From Quillaja saponaria (Eukaryota; Streptophyta; Magnoliopsida; Fabales; Quillajaceae), in the NCBI GenBank assembly GCA_029379385.1, contig CM055611.1, forward strand, positions 5,766,001 through 5,830,000: a stretch of 64,000 nt of DNA, in the 5' to 3' direction. Below, in pieces: positions 58,288 through 64,000 of this stretch. The number at the start of each line of letters is the position of its first letter. Within the stretch, counting starts at the first letter, position 1. The notes below the pieces were generated by a model, which did not search any database, was not told where the DNA came from, and saw nothing but the letters and a program-made list of their open reading frames with translations. A program made the translations under genes and the position numbers.

Positions 58288-59839
58288 TAAGTGAAATCTA
58301 ATTTTGATATAGTACTTCATAAATATTTCATGATGAATTATTTATTTATTTTTTAATGTAGATGATGTTATTATATACTCTTATAATTTTTAATTATAAC
58401 TTATTTATTACATATTTCATTGTGAAAAAAAAATAAAAATCGTTCTATACAGGAACTCTTAAACTTAAAGATACTCAAACTTAATTAAGTGTAAATCTGA
58501 TTGAACTCCCGGATTTGTCTCGAGCACAAAGACTCGAAACAATGAATCTTCAAGGATGCTGTAATCTTGTTCATGTTCCTTCATCTGTCAAGTATCTCAA
58601 AAAGCTTGTTCATCTTAATTTACGAGACTGCAAAAAACTTAACAGTATTCCGCGGAACATTCATTTGAGATCTCTCAGGGACCTTGATCTCTTTTGTTGC
58701 CTTTGTCTTGAGGAGTTTTCAGTGATTTCAGATACTATGGAGAATTTGAGTTTAGAAAAAACTGGCATTGAAGAAATTTCTCCCTCATTTGGTCGTCTCC
58801 ACAAACTCGTAAAACTCCATCTTCGTTTTTCTTCAATATCTGAAATCCCGAACAACGTCATGGGCTGCTTATTGTCGTTGAAATATATAACACTATCTTA
58901 CACCAATATTCAGAGCATACATGCAAGTATCAAAATTTCTCGTTTGAGTTACCTTGATGTAGATCACTGCGAGAGGCTTGAATCTCTACCGCATCTTCCG
59001 TCGTCCTTAACGAGACTTAAGGCAACGGGATGCACACAACTGGAGACAGTAACTTCATCTACACTTGGGATGATCAGTCAAGATTGGAATGAATATATTA
59101 ACTGTGAACCATATGATTATTCCGAACTTGAACTTTTATTTGGTGATTGCACGAAATTGGATCAGGAGGCACTCAAAAATATTGAGGCACAGGGAAAACT
59201 TGCTATTCTTCGAGCAGCATATCTGTCTACAAGAAAAAGACTAGAAGGAGGAATTCACATTAATTTTGATCATTTTGAGGAAATTCTTTTAGCAGGAAGT
59301 GAAATCCCAGAATGGTTCAGCTATAGAACAACAGGATCTTCTATAACTGTAGAACTTTGTTCTGAAATTTTATATAACCATAACTTCTTGGGTTTCGCTT
59401 TATGCTCTGTCGAAAGAGATATTACGATGGGTGTTCAATGCAATGTCTATTTCGGAAATCATTTGGTTCATTCGCAATTTTATTATCGCTCCTACTATTG
59501 TGACGGTATGACTTCTTCACATGATAATGTGCTTACAACAGCAATTTCAATTTTCAGTTAGTTAAAAAACTGAAAGAATTATCGAATCTGGACCCGGCCT
59601 TCTTGTACGTAAAGATCACTTTTTTATTCAACAATGCGCTTAAGAATGGGGTGAGTGTGGTTTGTGTCCAAGATCAAGACTGTCTCCCACAAGGTATTGG
59701 AACTAAGCAACCTCATGCTGAATCTGGAATCCGGATGTTTGATAAGGAAGGAGTAGTGGCAGAAGAAGTGGACAAAAGAAGCACAAAGAAGAATGAAAAA
59801 AAAGAATATAGAATGTGTTCCCAACAATTGTTTATCTGA

Positions 59840-62800
59840 AATCTGGATGTTTCTTGAGAAAGAAGAACCACAAAACAGATGGAAAGAATTGAAGATAATG
59901 AATGTATTCCCAGCGACTGGTTAAGGTATATGTCCATGTATAATATATCACTCGCTCTCATTTAGTTAGCTCTTGCCTGACTTGAATAGACTAGAGATAT
60001 AAAAATTAAAAGCATGGTCATGTGTTTCCTCTTCGCACTTAATTTCTCTTGTTTTTAATGTTTATGTGCATTTACCATCATTTACAATTGTCCTTGCCAG
60101 CTAGTTTCTTTTTCATTTGGACACTGGAAGTCTTTAACCGTATGATATATTTTGTTTCATAGATTCATATAAATTAATTTAACAGAAATCAATTAATGTA
60201 AATAATGGAGAAGTCTAGGATTAATAACTATGGTTATACTTGTTAGTTATTTGGACTTCATGTCCTTAATGGCAGATTTTCTATTTAAGATCACAACCAT
60301 TTGCTGGCTGAGGAGGGGAAGAATAAGAAAACAAGAGTAAGTTTAGGCATACTCTGAGCCTATGGCTTTTTAAGATTATGCAAGAAGAGAATAGCTTTTA
60401 TGATAGAGAGTTCGCCTTTCATGGCTGAACTTCTAATGCAGTATAAAAAAATTCTATTATCATACAAACAGAAGCACCTTTCATTTCTTACTCTTTCTTG
60501 GTTCTGCTATCTAAAAAATTTGACGAAAATGATGCATTTGATTTTTATTTTTGGAATGAAATTTCAGGTTCTGCATATTTATGCGCTATTCCCGTTGATG
60601 GTGGGTGCTGCGGAAGTCCGTGGATGGCACTGGCTTGCCCTGTTTCATCTTCAATTTCATTTCTCTGCGATTGGAACGAGTAATGCCATGTTTTCCTTCT
60701 TTTATGCTCCAATTCCATTTATCCTCTCACCTTTGATATATCCATCTGCTACCTCTGTCCCTCTTCCACTTCCACTTCATTTTTCTTCGTATTCCTCACT
60801 CTTTTTATATTTCTCTAAATTCAATATGACTCACTTACTTCCCTTGTTTTTTTAAGTATAATTTGATTTCATACTACCATTTTTATTGTTTATACTTGCT
60901 TCAAACTTGAAAGGATGTGGATTGTTTGAATTTGTTTAAATTCAAATAATTTCTGTTTTGAGTGGTAAATGAATTTTTTTTTTTTTTTTTTTTATAAATA
61001 ATTTATCTATTTAAAAAGGGTTCTAGTGAAATTTATATGGTTAATATTTTCATTTCAGCATTTTATTCTAAGGTTTGCTATAGTAGAAATCGAGTTGATA
61101 GAATAATGTGGGTGATAATTGCTGCAATTATGAAGTTTGTATGATTTTTTTGGTAGAGTGAAGCTTCCTCACCTGTACTCAGTGTCAAAGAAGAAAATGA
61201 AGTTTATCCGATTTTTTTTTTCTTCTAATTAAACTCATATTTGTTCCAATTCTAACTTCCAAATACTTGAATCTGATCCCGATTCAATATATATATGTAT
61301 TTTTAATTCTATAGCTGCATCTGATCCAGTATCTATCACTCATCTGCAGCTGCAGCAACCGGAGGCAGTTTGCTGAAAATGGATGCCTGCACAAAGGGGA
61401 TATACACTCCCAGTAAGTGTTCCTTTTGCTCCTTACTGCTGTAATATTTTCATTCAATGCATAAGATGTTTGCTCCTTTAACTTCTAAAAAAAAATGTAT
61501 GCACCTTTTGAGAAGTGAATGTGTTGGGTGTGTTTTGAGAGATTTGGATATCAACCTATTTGTTGGTAGTAATTTAAATGTAAGTAATAAAGATTTAGCA
61601 TTTATATGGTTTTTTGTACTTTTCAGAAAAATCTTCAGCTGGAGCCTTATTTATTTTCATAGATATACAGAAGTTGCTTCTACATGAAGACCAAATTCAT
61701 AGTTGGACTCGTGGAATGAAGTTTAATTGTATGATTTTTTTTCCCTAATTAATCTCATATTGTGTTGCGATTTACTTTATTCTATGAAAGAAAGTTATTT
61801 CTTAGGAATAAAATGCTTATTGATCTTGTTCTGTGGTAGATGGGAACCATTATTATTTACAAAATCATTTAATGTTAGCCTTCTTCTTGATCTCCAATCT
61901 TGTCCATCTTCTTATGCTTTTAACCAACACATAATCCCTAGAGTTTTTTTCTCTAAAACATTTAGCCATCCCTAACTCTTTGAACCTGGCCTGAAACTGT
62001 CTTTGCTTTAGCTCCTGTTGGTTTGCCTCTGTTTAGGATTAGAATTAGTTACTTGAACAGGATTCCAATACAACAGGCTAGTTACTTGTTGATTACTTTT
62101 TTTGTTTCTTTTTTTATTTATTTTTTATTTTTACCATTAAGTGAAAGAATACATGTTTTTGTAAGGATATCCATGATAACTATGTGACTTTGGGTGCTTT
62201 CGATTCCATGTTTTATTGTGATAGGATCCTTCATTAAGTAAATTCTGTAATCCCTAGCACTTTTGTTTATGACCTCTTCTTCCTTTAATTTTGACTCGCT
62301 TGATTCTTTTATTTTTTACTATTCTTTTTACAATCTCATAAACTCGCCCTAGAAAGTATTTCTTACATATCATGCAAAGTTAGCTTAGATTCCCGTTCAA
62401 GAATCTAAAACAAATGTATTCATATATGTTCAAGGTGTTTTATACAAGTTTCTTGACACAACTAATTTGGTATTTTGCAGGGTGGGGAGGACATCTTTGA
62501 TGAATCAGTATTCTTTTGTGCTTAATTACTTGAACTTTTTATGATTTTCTGTGAGTAAATATAATGCGCTACTAGTTCCTACAACATTGTTGTTGATTTG
62601 TTGCCCATAACCATTTTATTATAGATATGTGAATAGGAAATTTAGCAATCACTTCAAGGCAACCACTGGAGCTGACTTTTAAACCGAAGAAGTGCAGTTT
62701 GAAGATAGGTTGTTCACATTATAGGTTAGTCAATGGTGTCAATTCTCATATGTTTAACTGGTACTCTAATATGCTAAAAGTTGTCTGCCTGTAATGTATG

Positions 62801-63017
62801 CATGTCTTCTTTTATGTCACTATGGCTGCCTTAAATAAACCTATATGACATATTTTGCTTAACTAATGTGCTTTGCCTTAACATATGACCTGACTTTATT
62901 AAGAAAAAATATTGATAATTTTGTCAACTGGCCTACTCAAAACATCTAGTGGAATATTTGCATCCCAAACTTGGGATCATCTTGTCTATATCCAAGACTA
63001 ATAGGATAGTGACAGGA
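59840..63017. other. Downstream region of the TNL pseudogene, no gene supported
   Basis: Two open stretches at 60400-60855 and 60498-60683 were examined. The second reads FDENDAFDFYFWNEI and CGSPWMALACPVSS, which I do not recognise. Parts near 61310-61400 (GCAGCTGCAGCAACCGGAGG) and 62480-62730 look transcript-like, with donor- and acceptor-like words, so a non-coding or remnant transcript is possible. Nothing proves a gene. Confidence 0.35.
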
Positions 63018-63022
63018 AGAGG

Positions 63023-63599
63023 TGTTGAGAATTATACGAAATTCTCCATCAACCTTCAACGAGTTATAGTGAAAATAACGAAGGATAATAACCACAAATA
63101 TAAGTAGAAGAGAAGAAATAAAGATGAGAAACAAAAAATATAATGTGGTTCGGCCTATTATCTACATCTACGGATGAGAAAAAAATTCACTAATATTCCA
63201 ATAAATATTATATAGAAGTGTTCTCAATCACTGAGGCCACATCTCTACTAATCTCTCTTGCAGCCCTACTCTTGAGGGGGCTTCCACAAATATTAGATCT
63301 CTCTGTTTCTCATATTACAACTCTCACAAGCTAACATATTTATATTACATAGGACTTGCTCAACAAGCAAACTTTTTCTTCCTATTTATGGAAACTCTAC
63401 AATTATCTAATTAAACTTACTTACTCACCAAGGTAAATCTAATTAGGAAATCCCCATCAACTTCTAATTAGTTATTCCTTGCCCACCATGAATAAACTAA
63501 TTAGGAAATCCCCATCAACATCTAATTATTTATTTCTTGCCCACCAAGAATAAACTAATTAAGAAACTACCAAATAAGGATTTGGGTCAAAATCCTACA
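63023..63599 (-). repeat. Solo LTR with exact target duplication
   Basis: 577 bp from TGTTGAGAAT to AATCCTACA, with the same 5-bp AGAGG on both sides (63018-63022 and 63600-63604). No primer-binding site, coding part or second LTR is near, so it is a solo LTR left by recombination. On the minus strand a CCATAAATAGG TATA-like box precedes a leader, which sets the orientation. Near 63427-63565 a unit of about 70 bp with CTAATTAGGAAATCCCCATC is repeated about 2.5 times. Confidence 0.85.
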
Positions 63600-63604
63600 A
63601 GAGG

Positions 63605-63956
63605 ACCCTCTAGGAAGTTTGTAAGTGGCGAAACTTTTCAGACTTAGCATAATATGTGAGTCCTATGACAATTTTCTTTTCATAATATGTGATCCCCATG
63701 AAAATTTTCTTATTGAAGTCAGTTGCTCTCTCTCTAAGTTGGTGTATGTTTCAATTATTGTTTGGATTGATTTTGGTGTTGACTGTCTTTATTTTGGTTG
63801 CAGATAACTGAAGATAGCAGGAGAGGTTTTTGGACACTTCTTATTGTCCTCATCTTGTTTTTAAATTTATTAGTTGTGTATTTTCCCTTATGAAATTATG
63901 ATGATTGCAATTGTATGCTACTCTCTTCTTAATTTCTTTAGCAATTTACAAGAATT
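63605..63956. other. Intergenic stretch at the right end
   Basis: An open stretch of 60 codons at 63625-63807 has no known domain. Two copies of TCATAATATGTGA.CCC.ATGA.AATTTTCTT lie at 63648-63710, a small direct repeat. Confidence 0.4.
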
Positions 63957-63988
63957 TACAATAATAATAATAATAATAATAATAATAA
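63957..63988. repeat. AAT trinucleotide microsatellite
   Basis: About ten uninterrupted ATA/AAT units near the window end. Confidence 0.95.
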
Positions 63989-64000
63989 CCATAATTACCA

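Larger units (their letters stand above)
54190..59839 (+). pseudogene. TIR-NB-LRR resistance gene with C-JID, multiply broken
   Basis: This was an intracellular immune receptor. TIR exon 54190-54683: MASSSSFAASSSTPEKHDVF, FISFRGED, then SSRWCLDELVQI, with 1-nt shifts in an A9 run (near 54320) and near 54510. NB-ARC exon from about 55313: GMGGIGKTT (P-loop, 55494-55520), VLIVLDDV, GSRIVVTTRDK, GLPLALKVLGSLLYGK and MHDLIEEMG. TGA near 55460 and TAA near 55834 interrupt it, followed by shifts near 55910 and 56085. Third exon 56517-56876 begins the LRRs, with a 1-nt shift near 56800. The last exon from 58453 holds LRRs (NLVHVPSSVKYLKKLVHLNL) and a C-JID (ILLAGSEIPEWFSY); its frame breaks near 59550 before VKITFLFNNALKNG. 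All major domains survive, so decay is recent, or some shifts are sequence errors. Confidence 0.88.

Noticed and set aside
59624..59961. Minus-strand open stretches at the TNL 3' end
   Set aside because: They are antisense to the C-JID-like frame on the + strand and have no domain of their own.
60400..60855. 151-codon open stretch as a gene
   Set aside because: It overlaps another frame, is hydrophobic and Phe/Leu-rich, and shows no domain or clear exon structure.

Overview
This window is nuclear DNA of a flowering plant, most likely a eudicot. It is very AT-rich, has intron-bearing genes, and is packed with LTR retrotransposons, MITEs and CACTA ends. A TIR-NB-LRR (TNL) gene with a C-JID tail argues for a eudicot, because grasses lack this class. 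I cannot name the species from sequence alone.

Only one gene looks complete: a nine-exon plastid-type 13-lipoxygenase on the + strand (24134-28369). Its exons join without a frameshift or stop into 906 codons, and all five iron ligands are present. The second real locus is a TNL resistance-gene copy (54190-59839, +). It keeps recognisable TIR, NB-ARC, LRR and C-JID parts but carries several frameshifts and in-frame stops, plus a transposon in one intron. I call it a pseudogene, with the caveat that some breaks lie in homopolymers.

The rest is mostly mobile DNA. 1-4009: degenerate Ty3/gypsy element (+) with its 3' LTR. 5806-6649: Mutator-like MITE with an exact 9-bp target duplication. 9942-10690, 20385-20869, 22856-23391 and 57429-58287: Tourist-like (PIF/Harbinger) elements, three of them with TAA or TTA duplications. 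11591-17424: nearly complete Ty3/gypsy chromovirus (-) with doubled LTRs at its 5' side. 17731-18400: four-unit satellite-like array of about 167 bp period. 30867-31136: unidentified open stretch (-) cut by a CACTA end. 31340-33470: Ty1/copia 3' end whose LTR is followed by a primer-binding site and leader. 33680-34265: LINE reverse-transcriptase remnant cut by a 2.6-kb terminal-inverted-repeat element (34266-36905), which holds a probable copia LTR. 37990-38903: inverted-repeat element with nested hairpins. 39431-40314: two sister MITEs. 42735-50048: probable CACTA element carrying a minus-strand LTR element. 50125-51092: giant foldback. 52348-52807: 3' end of another CACTA element. 63023-63599: solo LTR with an exact 5-bp duplication.

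Functionally, the lipoxygenase would start oxylipin (jasmonate or green-leaf-volatile) synthesis in plastids. A G-box sits about 220 bp upstream of its TATA box. The TNL would have been an intracellular immune receptor. Nothing suggests that the two loci are co-regulated. The stretches between the named features show no gene I can support.
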